From Anaerolineales bacterium (GTDB lineage Bacteria; Chloroflexota; Anaerolineae; 4572-78; J111), in assembly GCA_012032575.1 (NCBI GenBank), contig JAAUSP010000225.1, forward strand, positions 1 through 10,756: 10,756 bases of DNA, read 5' to 3'. Made by a program: the position numbers and the translations under genes. Below, piece by piece: positions 1 to 6,943 of this stretch (positions within the stretch are counted from its first letter, which is position 1; the number at the start of each line of letters is the position of its first letter). Under the pieces are notes generated by a model. That model did not search any database. It was not told the origin of the DNA and saw nothing but the letters and a program-made list of their open reading frames with translations.

Positions 1-1860
1 CCCCTGCTGTCCGAAGCTGGGCTGGTGATGCTCTCTTCCTCCAATACCAACCCCGATTTGACCAACCCGGAGCATCCCGATCGCCATCCCGGCTATCTGC
101 GCACCGCCCACAACGACCTGTTCCAGGGCCGTGTCGCCGCCGAATTTGCTTTCAATGAACTGGGCGTCAAGACAGCCGCCACCATCCACGACGGCAGCCC
201 CTACGCCGAATCATTACAGGCAGTGTTTGCCCAGGTTTTCACTGAACTGGGTGGAACCATCACCAGCCAGGAAGCGATCAATGTCGGCGATACCGATATG
301 AAAGCCGTATTGACCAAAATCGGCGCGGACAAGCCGGAATTGATTTATCTGCCCATCTTTGAACCGGAAGGCGACTTTGTGGCCGCCCAAAAGTGTGATG
401 TGCAAGACCTGGCCGACACCTATCTGATGGGTGCGGATGGTCTGCTGGCCGATACTGTGCCAGAGTCCATCGGCGAGTGCGGCAACGGTATGTTCATCTC
501 CGGCCCCTTTGTCAAAGGCCAGCCCTATGATGATTTTGTGACCAAGTACACCGAAACCTACGGTGAAGCCCCGGTGAGCGGCTACCACGCCCACGCTTAT
601 GATGCCACCAATATCCTGTTTACCGCTATCGAGAAGGTGGCCGTTCAGAATGAAGATGGCTCCCTGAGCATTGGCCGGCAAGCCCTGCGCGATGCCCTGT
701 ACGGGACCAAGGATTACAAAGGCTTGACCGGTAATCTGGCCTGCAATGAAAACGGCGACTGCGCCACCGGCGAAGCCCTGGCGATCTTCCAGTTGACCGA
801 GGCCGAAATTGTGGACGGCAACTGGCCGCCTCAACCCTACTGGCTGCCCGGTCAAGGGACAGTAGAAGCAGCGGCTGAACCGGCTGAGGCCACCGCCGAA
901 GCCGAGGCCGAAGCACCCGCTGAAGCCGAAGCGATGGCAGTAGACATTCAACCGATCAAAATCGCCATCATCATGCCCAGCACCATCAGCGACTATGCCT
1001 GGAGCCAATCCATGTATGACTCGCTGAAGCAGATCCAGGCAGCCGCCGGCGAAGATGTGGTCGAAATCGCCTACACCGAGAATATGTTCAACGTCACCGA
1101 TGCTGCCGCGGCTATCCGCGATTACGCCGACAACGGCTACAATCTCATCATTGCCCACGGCGCACAATATGGCACCTCCCTCTTTGAACTCGCTCCCGAC
1201 TTCCCCGAAACCAGCTTTGCCTGGGGCACCACCACCAACACCGGAGCCGAAGAGGGTGTGACCAACGTTTTCGCTTACGAACCACGCGGCGATGAAGGCG
1301 GTTATGTCTCCGGCGTGCTGGCGGCCAAACTGACCGAAGCCAAAGTCATCGGGCTGGTTGGGCCGGTGGATGCCGGCGATGCCAAGCTCCACGTGGATGG
1401 CTTCCTGGCCGGGGTCAAAGACACCGATCCTGAAGTCCAGGTCAATGTCTCCTTCACCGGCTCCTTCGGTGATACTGCTCTGGCAGCAGAAGCGGCCAAT
1501 GTCCAGGTCAATGCCGGGGCTGACGTGCTGACCGGTTCCTCCCAGCAAGTGGTCGGAGCCATCGGCGTCGCCAAGGAAAAGAACATCCCCTGGATCGGCA
1601 TTCAGGCTGACCAAAGCCCGGTCGCACCCGAAGTGGTGGTGGCCACCGCGCTGTACGATTGGAATAATCTGGTGTTAGAAATGATCAAGAGCCATCAGGC
1701 CGGTGAGTTGGGCGGCAAAGTCCTTCAACTTACCCTCAAAAATGGTGGTATTCGCATGATCTATGCCGACAGTCTGCCCGCCGAAGCCGTCGAAGCGGCC
1801 AAAGCGGCTGAAGCCGGTCTTGTGGACGGTTCCATCACGATTGTGGCTGAACCTCGATAA
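1..1860 (+). CDS. Fused solute-binding protein: LivK-type domain joined to BMP/PnrA-type domain (5' partial)
   Basis: This gene probably encodes an extracytoplasmic ligand-binding protein for ABC import. The frame is open from base 1 and reads PLLSEAGLVMLSSSNT, a characteristic mid-domain stretch of LivK-like (Peripla_BP_6) receptors, so the true start, signal peptide and roughly the first third of that domain lie upstream; the ATG at 25 is internal. Window residues 1-287 are the rest of the LivK-type domain (TAHNDLFQGRVAAEFAF, DGSPYAESLQ, SGYHAHAYDATNIL). Residues about 288-314 (nt 862-942) are an Ala/Glu/Pro linker. Residues about 315-619 form a complete BMP-family domain (IKIAIIMPSTISDYAWSQS, GYNLIIAHGAQYG, PRGDEGGYVSGVLAAKL, GVAKEKNIPWIGIQADQS). 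BMP proteins are normally separate lipoproteins, and this type of linker usually sits just after their lipid-anchored cysteine; here no lipobox separates the domains. The BMP-type ATPase gene downstream supports the BMP half being functional. The domain calls are firm; whether the fusion is biological or an assembly join is unproven. Confidence 0.85.
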   Translation, partial: PLLSEAGLVMLSSSNTNPDLTNPEHPDRHPGYLRTAHNDLFQGRVAAEFAFNELGVKTAATIHDGSPYAESLQAVFAQVFTELGGTITSQEAINVGDTDMKAVLTKIGADKPELIYLPIFEPEGDFVAAQKCDVQDLADTYLMGADGLLADTVPESIGECGNGMFISGPFVKGQPYDDFVTKYTETYGEAPVSGYHAHAYDATNILFTAIEKVAVQNEDGSLSIGRQALRDALYGTKDYKGLTGNLACNENGDCATGEALAIFQLTEAEIVDGNWPPQPYWLPGQGTVEAAAEPAEATAEAEAEAPAEAEAMAVDIQPIKIAIIMPSTISDYAWSQSMYDSLKQIQAAAGEDVVEIAYTENMFNVTDAAAAIRDYADNGYNLIIAHGAQYGTSLFELAPDFPETSFAWGTTTNTGAEEGVTNVFAYEPRGDEGGYVSGVLAAKLTEAKVIGLVGPVDAGDAKLHVDGFLAGVKDTDPEVQVNVSFTGSFGDTALAAEAANVQVNAGADVLTGSSQQVVGAIGVAKEKNIPWIGIQADQSPVAPEVVVATALYDWNNLVLEMIKSHQAGELGGKVLQLTLKNGGIRMIYADSLPAEAVEAAKAAEAGLVDGSITIVAEPR

Positions 1861-2085
1861 ACTGTGAATAACGTGTTGCGTCTTGCGTCTTATGTAATAG
1901 AAGTTACGCAATAAACCTAAGCATGTCATTTCGACCGGAGGGAGAAATCCCTAATACCTCGTCTAGCAAAAGTAGTTCAGAGGGATTTCTCGCTCCTATC
2001 GTCGCTCGAAATGACATGATGCGTAGCTCCATATAACGGAACACGCAAGACGCAACACGCCTTGAGAGACCAAAAGGGGTTTTCA
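1861..2085. repeat. Nested palindromic intergenic element between receptor and ATPase genes
   Basis: This 225-bp gap holds two nested inverted repeats and no gene. The outer arms are a perfect 17-bp pair (1872-1888 CGTGTTGCGTCTTGCGT and its reverse complement at 2043-2059). The inner arms are 1922-1934 with 2006-2018 (CATGTCATTTCGA type) and 1942-1952 with 1981-1991 (GAGAAATCCCT type), also perfect. The core resembles the element at 8562-8680 and, more distantly, the 33-bp repeats at 3654 and 5652. A transcript crossing it could fold into a long hairpin. By analogy with REP sequences between malE and malF of Escherichia coli, it could favour high receptor and lower ATPase expression; that role is inferred. 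Confidence 0.8.
2072..2079 (+). promoter_or_regulatory. Ribosome binding site deciding the ATPase start
   Basis: AAAAGGGG lies 6 bases before the ATG at 2086. An in-frame TTG at 2062 would lengthen the protein by 8 residues but has no comparable site, so the ATG is preferred. Confidence 0.6.
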
Positions 2086-3645
2086 ATGACCCAACAAAAC
2101 CTCCTCCCCTCCGGCTTGCCCCGGATTGAAACCCTGGAAATGCGCGGGATTGTCAAACGTTTTCCCGGCGTGTTGGCTAACGATCAGGTTAATCTTGAGG
2201 TCAAAGCCGGGGAAATTCACGCCTTGCTGGGCGAAAACGGCGCGGGCAAAAGTACCCTGATGAAAATTTTATACGGGCTGTACCAACCCGACGCCGGGGA
2301 GATTTTGCTGAACGGCCAGCCGATTCGGATTCATTCGCCGCTGGACTCGATCCAACACGGCATCGGCATGATCCACCAGCATTTTATGCTGGTAGACAAC
2401 CTGACCGTGGCTGAGAATGTGGCTCTGGGCCTGCCCTCCTCGCGCGAACCTCGGCTCGATCTGGACCGGGTCTCGGCCCGCATCCGGGAATTGGCCGACA
2501 AATATGGGTTGGAGGTTGACCCGAACACCTATATTTCCAATCTGGCCGTGGGCCAGCAGCAGCGGGTCGAAATTATTAAAGCGCTTTATCGCGGCGCGGC
2601 ATTATTGGTGCTCGACGAGCCGACCGCCGTGTTGACGCCCCAGGAAGTTGACGATATTTTTGTTATTTTCCGGCAAATGGCCGCCGACGGCCACGCCCTG
2701 ATTTTTATCTCGCACAAACTGCACGAAATTCTGGATTTGACCGACCGGGTGACGGTGCTGCGCAACGGCAAAATGATCGGTTCTCGGTTGACCGCCGAAG
2801 TGACCAAGCGCGACCTGGCCCAGATGATGGTGGGCCGGGAGGTCTCGCTGGAACGGGTCCGCCCGGAGGTGACTGTAGGGGCAGCCCGATTGAAGTTGCA
2901 GAATGTCAATGCGGTCAGCGGTCAGGGTACGCCGGTGCTGCGTAATATTAATTTGGACATCCACAGCGGCGAAATTGTCGGCGTGGCCGGGGTGTCGGGC
3001 AACGGTCAGAAGCCGCTGGCCGAAGCGATTGCCGGATTGTGGCCGGTCACAGCGGGCCAGATTTTGCTCGACGGCAAGGATGTGACCAATTTATCACCGG
3101 CCCGGATGATCGAGGCCGGGGTGTCCTACATTCCCGAAGAGCGGATGCTCGACGGGGTCATCAAAGATTTCAGCGTGGCCGAAAACCTGATTTTGCGCGA
3201 CCATCCCTACGCGCCTTTCAGCCAGGGCATCTTTTTGAACTTCAAACACGTGGCCCAACACGCCGGCGACCTGATCAACCGCTTTAATATTAAGACGCCG
3301 AGCAAAGAGACGCCGGTCAAAAATCTATCCGGCGGCAATATTCAAAAACTGGTCATGGCCCGCGAGCAGACCCGCCGGCCGCACGTCCTGATTGCCGCCC
3401 AGCCGACTCGCGGCGTGGACATCGGCGCGACCGAGTATATTCACAACCAATTATTACAGCAGCGCTCCCAGGGCCTGGCCACCCTGCTCATCTCCGAAGA
3501 TTTGGACGAAATCCGCGCCCTGTCCGACCGGATTGTGGTCATGTTCGGCGGGGAAATTATGGGTATCGTCAACAACGACGAAACCACCGTCGAAGAGTTG
3601 GGCCTCATGATGGCCGGCGAGCGGCACACTTTACCCGATGCTTAA
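2086..3645 (+). CDS. BMP-type sugar/nucleoside ABC importer, double ATP-binding protein
   Basis: This is the 519-residue cytoplasmic ATPase that would power a BMP-family (YufO/NupO-like) nucleoside or related importer. It has two nucleotide-binding domains in tandem. The first has Walker A GENGAGKST (residues 49-57), the signature VGQQQRVEI, Walker B LLVLDEPTA and a switch-region SHKLHE. The second has a degenerate Walker A (GVSGNGQKPLAE, no GK[ST]), the signature LSGGNIQK and a divergent Walker B region with IAAQPTRGVDIGA. The IAAQPTRG motif and degenerate second P-loop are usual in this subfamily and distinguish it from RbsA/MglA, so the second site is probably not a standard hydrolytic site. 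It follows the receptor gene on the same strand after a palindromic spacer. The two permeases that usually come next are absent from the window. Confidence 0.92.
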   Translation: MTQQNLLPSGLPRIETLEMRGIVKRFPGVLANDQVNLEVKAGEIHALLGENGAGKSTLMKILYGLYQPDAGEILLNGQPIRIHSPLDSIQHGIGMIHQHFMLVDNLTVAENVALGLPSSREPRLDLDRVSARIRELADKYGLEVDPNTYISNLAVGQQQRVEIIKALYRGAALLVLDEPTAVLTPQEVDDIFVIFRQMAADGHALIFISHKLHEILDLTDRVTVLRNGKMIGSRLTAEVTKRDLAQMMVGREVSLERVRPEVTVGAARLKLQNVNAVSGQGTPVLRNINLDIHSGEIVGVAGVSGNGQKPLAEAIAGLWPVTAGQILLDGKDVTNLSPARMIEAGVSYIPEERMLDGVIKDFSVAENLILRDHPYAPFSQGIFLNFKHVAQHAGDLINRFNIKTPSKETPVKNLSGGNIQKLVMAREQTRRPHVLIAAQPTRGVDIGATEYIHNQLLQQRSQGLATLLISEDLDEIRALSDRIVVMFGGEIMGIVNNDETTVEELGLMMAGERHTLPDA

Positions 3646-3653
3646 GCCACCCC

Positions 3654-3686
3654 CATGTCATTCTGAGGCGAAGCCGAAGAATCCCT
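3654..3686 (+). repeat. 33-bp inverted repeat, left copy
   Basis: This 33-bp sequence starts CATGTCATTCTGAGG and ends AAGAATCCCT, 9 bases after the ATPase stop codon. Its exact reverse complement is at 5652-5684. The pair brackets an AT-richer segment carrying the lipoprotein gene. The sequence is related to the TGTCATTTCGA arms at 1922 and 8563. Confidence 0.85.
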
Positions 3687-3763
3687 GTAGGTTTTGCGGG
3701 GTTTGGGTTGCTGGGATGAGAAGTCTTTTTGATCAAAGATTGTTGAGTGCGTAAAAACAAAGC

Positions 3764-3796
3764 GGTCAGAATTTGGTCAGAGTTTGGTCAAACTAC
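3764..3796 (+). promoter_or_regulatory. Three tandem 11-bp GGTCA repeats, candidate operator
   Basis: Three head-to-tail 11-mers lie at 3764-3774 (GGTCAGAATTT), 3775-3785 (GGTCAGAGTTT) and 3786-3796 (GGTCAAACTAC); a further GGTCAAAGGG occurs at 3831. A seven-base core plus four-base spacer at 11-bp spacing puts the cores on one DNA face, the arrangement bound by OmpR/PhoB- and SARP-type winged-helix activators. The array lies 57 bp upstream of the lipoprotein signal-peptide ORF. I found no convincing -35/-10 pair beside it. Confidence 0.45.
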
Positions 3797-3852
3797 TCAG
3801 AGTTAAGTCTGCTACATTCAGAGGCAAAAAGGTCAAAGGGTCTAACTAACTG

Positions 3853-3996
3853 ATGCGACAAAGTAAATTCTTGATCCTTCTGGTTATTTTCTTGACTGGA
3901 TGTAATGCCCATAATGCCGCTCAAAATGTCCCTACTGTTACTTTGGTAACAGCAAACTCACCAACATCTACCTTAATTCCTATCGCCAACTCCTAA
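3853..3996 (+). CDS. Lipoprotein signal peptide fragment, out of frame with the propeller gene
   Basis: This short 47-residue ORF encodes a typical lipoprotein N-terminus: basic start MRQSK, hydrophobic core FLILLVIF, lipobox LTGC with the cysteine at residue 17, then a Thr/Ser/Pro-rich tether ending PIANS before TAA. The propeller ORF downstream is in the next frame, is open from 3977, has no signal peptide of its own, and begins with the same kind of Pro/Ser/Thr linker. The two parts would join if one extra base (or two missing bases) were corrected between 3977 and 3994. The start at 3853 is weakly supported by AAAGGG about 12 bases upstream. I read it as the true N-terminus of the 4007-5506 gene, separated by a frameshift in the low-complexity tether. 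Confidence 0.6.
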   Translation: MRQSKFLILLVIFLTGCNAHNAAQNVPTVTLVTANSPTSTLIPIANS

Positions 3997-4006
3997 TCAT
4001 TCTCCC

Positions 4007-5506
4007 TTGTCAGCACCTACACCAGAACCACCTTCCTCAACATCAACGCTAACCAACACCCTCTCCTCAGATTCGCAAACCAATCTGACAAAGGCGGCCT
4101 GTGATAAACTCACTTTTCTCAAAGGACAGGATATATACCTGCTTAATCCTGATGGCTCGGAACAAACTAAAGTGATTCGTTCTCCTCAACCATTTTGGAT
4201 TGCTCAATTTTCAAGTAGTCCGACACTACGTTGGTCTCCTGATGGTACTAAGTTAGCTTTCGAAGCCGAAGATCACGAACAACCAGCAGGATATGCCAGT
4301 GACCTGTATGTAGTAAATGCTAATGGAACTGATCTAAAAGCGTTAGGAGGGATGTCGTCTATATTTGACTCCACAAGCTGGTCTTGGTCCTCAGACAGTC
4401 AGTATATTTTTACTTATACCCAAGATGGTGGACATGCTGGACCTGTAACCGGTTTAATTTCAATGGAAAATGTTGAAACAGATGAGGTCTACTTCACTAA
4501 TTCTTTTGAACCTCCCTATGCAGCTCCTTATTTTCAAATCCCTGATCGTCCCAAAAGCGAATGGGTAAACATCTCTGGCTATGAAGTACCTCTGAATGCC
4601 GGAGATAAAGAATGGTCTCTGGCGGGCGAACCCAAAGCCTCCTCATCAGTGGTTCACAGCCGCTATTTCTCTCCTAACAAAGAGTGGCTAGTTATCACTT
4701 TTTTTGATGTTAAGGCCGGAGGGCAACGTATTAGATATTTGGCTAAATCTAATGGATCAATCGTCAAGCCTTATCCTGAATACAAATCTGCCTCGGCTGA
4801 CCAATTGTGTACGAAACCAGATAATTGGGGAGACCCAAATAGTGTACTTACCTGGACTCCAGATTCCCAAAGTTTGGTATTTGCCACACATCATAATAAT
4901 ACTGCGACAATTTGGACTTTAGGCGTAGAAGATGAAAGCGAAACTGAAATTGCTACCTTTACGGCGAAAGGATGTCCAGTTGATTGGTTTTGGTCAGCCG
5001 ATAAGCAATATGCGAGTATCAGTGTGGCAATAACGGACAAATTGGCCGATGTGTATGTCTTGGATTGGCCTGCTGGGCAACCCCAGTTAGTGGCTTCGAA
5101 CGTAACCACACAGGATGAGCATTATTATGAACTTCCATTTTGGTTAGAGCAAACGAATTATTTAAGGCTCGCTAAGTCGCCCCCTTCCTTTTGGGATGCG
5201 GAGACCCATCAAATTATAGCGCTGGAGGCAACTTTTGAGGGATGTGAATGGTCTCCCGGTTCTAATTGGGCTACCTGTTCTGATAGCCAGAATACAACCT
5301 CTATTCTTCGAAATGTAACCACGGATGAGGCCCATACAATACAGGTTATAAGCGAAGAATGGTCGCCGAACAACCGCTGGTTTGCGGGAATTGAGCCAAA
5401 CAAATCACTTGAAGTTTTTGATGTTATGAAGGGTCAATCGGTTTCGGTTGCGGATGAGGTGGATCATTTTCTTTGGACACCATCTTGTGAGAGTAAGAAA
5501 CCGTGA
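4007..5506 (+). CDS. TolB/WD40-like beta-propeller lipoprotein body, detached from its signal peptide
   Basis: This is a predicted six- or seven-bladed beta-propeller with TolB/PD40-style blades, probably anchored outside the membrane once joined to the signal peptide at 3853-3996. Repeated blade motifs are visible: DIYLLNPDGSEQ, LRWSPDGTKLAFEAE with DLYVVNANGTDLK, SWSWSSDSQYIFTY, LTWTPDSQSLVFATHHN, WFWSADKQYASISVA with DVYVLDWPAGQPQ, and EEWSPNNRWFAG. The first residues (APTPEPPSSTSTLTNT) are a flexible tether. The only in-frame start near the beginning is TTG at 4007, with no ribosome binding site, which again suggests the real start is upstream in another frame. Such proteins usually bind partners or ligands; nothing shows a catalytic site, and the substrate is unknown. 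Base composition is clearly more AT-rich than in the transporter genes, suggesting separate acquisition. Confidence 0.75.
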   Translation: MSAPTPEPPSSTSTLTNTLSSDSQTNLTKAACDKLTFLKGQDIYLLNPDGSEQTKVIRSPQPFWIAQFSSSPTLRWSPDGTKLAFEAEDHEQPAGYASDLYVVNANGTDLKALGGMSSIFDSTSWSWSSDSQYIFTYTQDGGHAGPVTGLISMENVETDEVYFTNSFEPPYAAPYFQIPDRPKSEWVNISGYEVPLNAGDKEWSLAGEPKASSSVVHSRYFSPNKEWLVITFFDVKAGGQRIRYLAKSNGSIVKPYPEYKSASADQLCTKPDNWGDPNSVLTWTPDSQSLVFATHHNNTATIWTLGVEDESETEIATFTAKGCPVDWFWSADKQYASISVAITDKLADVYVLDWPAGQPQLVASNVTTQDEHYYELPFWLEQTNYLRLAKSPPSFWDAETHQIIALEATFEGCEWSPGSNWATCSDSQNTTSILRNVTTDEAHTIQVISEEWSPNNRWFAGIEPNKSLEVFDVMKGQSVSVADEVDHFLWTPSCESKKP

Positions 5507-5736
5507 TTGCCAAGTAGTCTTATAAAACTAAAACCCATCTACCTATTCAATTCAGCGTCTGGCCAGATTCAGTTCAGGTCAGGTCGCAACATCGCAGGTG
5601 TTAGTCGGGCATTCAAGTTGCCCTTCGATTTGAATCTTAAGCGAAGATTCGAGGGATTCTTCGGCTTCGCCTCAGAATGACATGAAAAAGCTGGCTTTTT
5701 GGGGTGTAACATGACGATTACGAGAGAGGATTAACA
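5507..5736. other. Intergenic region with hairpins and the right boundary repeat
   Basis: No gene is visible here. It contains a small stem (GAATCTT at 5632-5638 with AAGATTC at 5644-5650, 5-base loop) directly abutting the right copy of the 33-bp repeat at 5652-5684. There is no T-run after the stem, so it is not a clear intrinsic terminator. Confidence 0.5.
5652..5684 (-). repeat. 33-bp inverted repeat, right copy
   Basis: This is the exact reverse complement of 3654-3686, reading AGGGATTCTTCGG to GAATGACATG on the plus strand. With the left copy it bounds 1965 bp of intervening DNA. It sits 52 bp upstream of the deaminase start. Confidence 0.85.
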
Positions 5737-6212
5737 ATGGACGAAATTCATCTCCAACACCTGCGCCACGCCATCGAGGTGGCGCGGCGGTCCAGGGAGA
5801 AGGGCAATCACCCTTTGGGGCTATTCTGGTTGACGAGAACAACGTGGTGCTGCTGGAAGCCGAAAACACGGTCAACAGCGGGCGCGACTGCACCGGCCAC
5901 GCCGAAACCAATCTCATCCGCCTGGCCTGGCAGCGCTTCGACCCCGAAACGCTAGCCAAATGCACCCTCTACACCAGCACCGAACCGTGCGCCATGTGTT
6001 CCGGGGCGATTCATTGGGGCGGGGTCGGGCGGGTGGTGTTTGGCCTGAGCGAGCAGGGTTTGTACGCCATGACCGGCAGCAGCCACCCCGACAACGAAAC
6101 CATGCACCTGCCCTGCCGCGAAGTCTTCGCCCGTAGCAGCCGGCCGGTGGAGGTCATTGGCCCGCTGATTGAGGCTGAGGCCAGGGTGGTTCACGAGGGA
6201 TTTTGGGGGTAA
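5737..6212 (+). pseudogene. Zinc-dependent nucleoside/nucleobase deaminase (CDA/TadA/GuaD fold), one frameshift
   Basis: The product would hydrolytically deaminate a purine or pyrimidine base or nucleoside using a catalytic zinc. The N-terminus MDEIHLQHLRHAIEVARRSR is in one frame and the rest (GAILVDENNVVLLEAENTV onward) is in another. Inserting one base in the CCCTTT at 5811-5816 restores HPFGAILVDE, a family motif, and gives about 158 residues, the normal length. The restored protein has the zinc ligands and catalytic acid as HAE (H55, E57) and PCAMC (C85, C88), followed by SGAIHWGGVGRVVFGLSE, which is closer to guanine deaminase-type members than to classical cytidine deaminase; the substrate is not certain. 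ATG 5737 has GAGAGAGGA 6 bases upstream. Its position after a BMP-type importer suggests it processes imported nucleosides. The frameshift may be a sequencing error. Confidence 0.85.
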
Positions 6213-6251
6213 TAACGTAGTAAAACAGCTTGCTGTAATCAATCCATTTCC

Positions 6252-6279
6252 TTTACATCAAAACAATTCTGCTTAAAAT
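6252..6279 (+). promoter_or_regulatory. Candidate sigma-70-type promoter for the DUF4160 gene
   Basis: TTTACA (6252-6257) and TAAAAT (6274-6279) are separated by 16 bp in an AT-rich stretch. Transcription would begin near 6286, giving a leader of about 33 bases before the ATG at 6319. This rests on consensus resemblance only. Confidence 0.4.
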
Positions 6280-6318
6280 CTCTTATGCGGACAACTGAAT
6301 CTAAAGTGAGGAACTTTG

Positions 6319-6588
6319 ATGAGTCCAAGAATTTTGGCCGAAGGAGATCTGATTTTCTGGTTTCACAGTTATGATGCTATCCAGGAAAATCGAGCCAGTG
6401 TTCATGTGGGTAAAGGCTCGCAGGATGACTCCAATGACGCCAAAATCTGGTTAGAGCCGGAAATTGCAGTAGCCCGACCAGGTCGGACGTTAAGAAAGCA
6501 CGAGTTGAACCGCGCTCTCAGAATTATTGAGCAAAATCGAAATTTTTTAGTGGAGGAATGGCATGGCTTTAGAGGTCGAGCAAATTGA
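6319..6588 (+). CDS. DUF4160 family small protein
   Basis: This 89-residue protein matches the DUF4160 pattern: an N-terminal strand segment (ILAEGDLIFWFHSYD), an HVGKG element in the place of the usual HFHA-type motif, DAKIWLEPEIAVARPGRTLRKHELNRALRIIEQNRNFLVEEW, ending with the typical helix and EEWH. Function is not established; family members usually neighbour a DUF2442 gene, and the pair is often suspected to be toxin-antitoxin-like. ATG 6319 is chosen over the adjacent in-frame TTG at 6316 because GTGAGGA (6306-6312) is correctly spaced from it. The last 26 bases overlap the DUF2442 gene, implying translational coupling. The block is more AT-rich than its flanks. Confidence 0.8.
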   Translation: MSPRILAEGDLIFWFHSYDAIQENRASVHVGKGSQDDSNDAKIWLEPEIAVARPGRTLRKHELNRALRIIEQNRNFLVEEWHGFRGRAN

Positions 6589-6886
6589 GGAGCAAATTGA
6601 GGTAAAACGATACAAAATACAGCACCCTGCTTCAGCTTACACTTTTCCTCAGGAAGCGCGGATTCATCAAGTACACTTTGAGGAAGAATATCTCCACCTC
6701 GAATTAACCGATGGACGCAAACTATCAGTGCCGTTATGGTGGATTCCCACCCTGCATAATGCCCCGCCGGAGGAACGGGAAAAGTATGAAATCAATCGCA
6801 GCCGGACCATGCTTATTTGGGATCCGGCTAAATGCGCTATCAATGACGAGGTACGGATTACCGATTATTTGGGGCCAAGTCATTAA
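6563..6886 (+). CDS. DUF2442 family protein
   Basis: This 107-residue protein contains a DUF2442 domain from about residue 24: RIHQVHFEEEYLHLELTDGRKLSVPL, WWIPTLHNAPPEEREKYEI and a closing NDEVRITDYLG. The DGR-plus-VPL strand pair and the P-L-x-A-x-x-E-x-R segment are the hallmarks of the family. The first about 20 residues (EVEQIEEQIEVKR) are an acidic extension. A GGAGGA at 6552-6557 inside the DUF4160 gene lies 5 bases before its ATG, and the genes overlap by 26 bases, so they form a coupled two-gene operon. The biochemical role is unknown; it is probably the partner of the DUF4160 protein. Confidence 0.82.
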   Translation: MALEVEQIEEQIEVKRYKIQHPASAYTFPQEARIHQVHFEEEYLHLELTDGRKLSVPLWWIPTLHNAPPEEREKYEINRSRTMLIWDPAKCAINDEVRITDYLGPSH

Positions 6887-6943
6887 GTTTTATATCTGGC
6901 CTGTCTTGTTTTAGAATCTCTCCCATAGAAAAGGGGGCGCGGG

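Noticed and set aside
25..27. ATG at 25 as the start of the receptor gene
   Set aside because: The frame is open to base 1 and the sequence before and after it is the middle of a LivK-type domain.
214..1614. Long minus-strand open frame (466 codons) opposite the receptor gene
   Set aside because: The plus strand has clear receptor-domain motifs throughout. The minus frame is a mirror of biased codon use and shows no family motif.
1922..2018. CRISPR array or intrinsic terminator
   Set aside because: There are only two inverted arms, with no regularly spaced direct repeats, and no T-run follows the hairpin.
3654..5684. Insertion sequence with terminal inverted repeats
   Set aside because: No transposase is encoded between the 33-bp repeats and no target-site duplication was recognised, so only a repeat-bounded segment is claimed.
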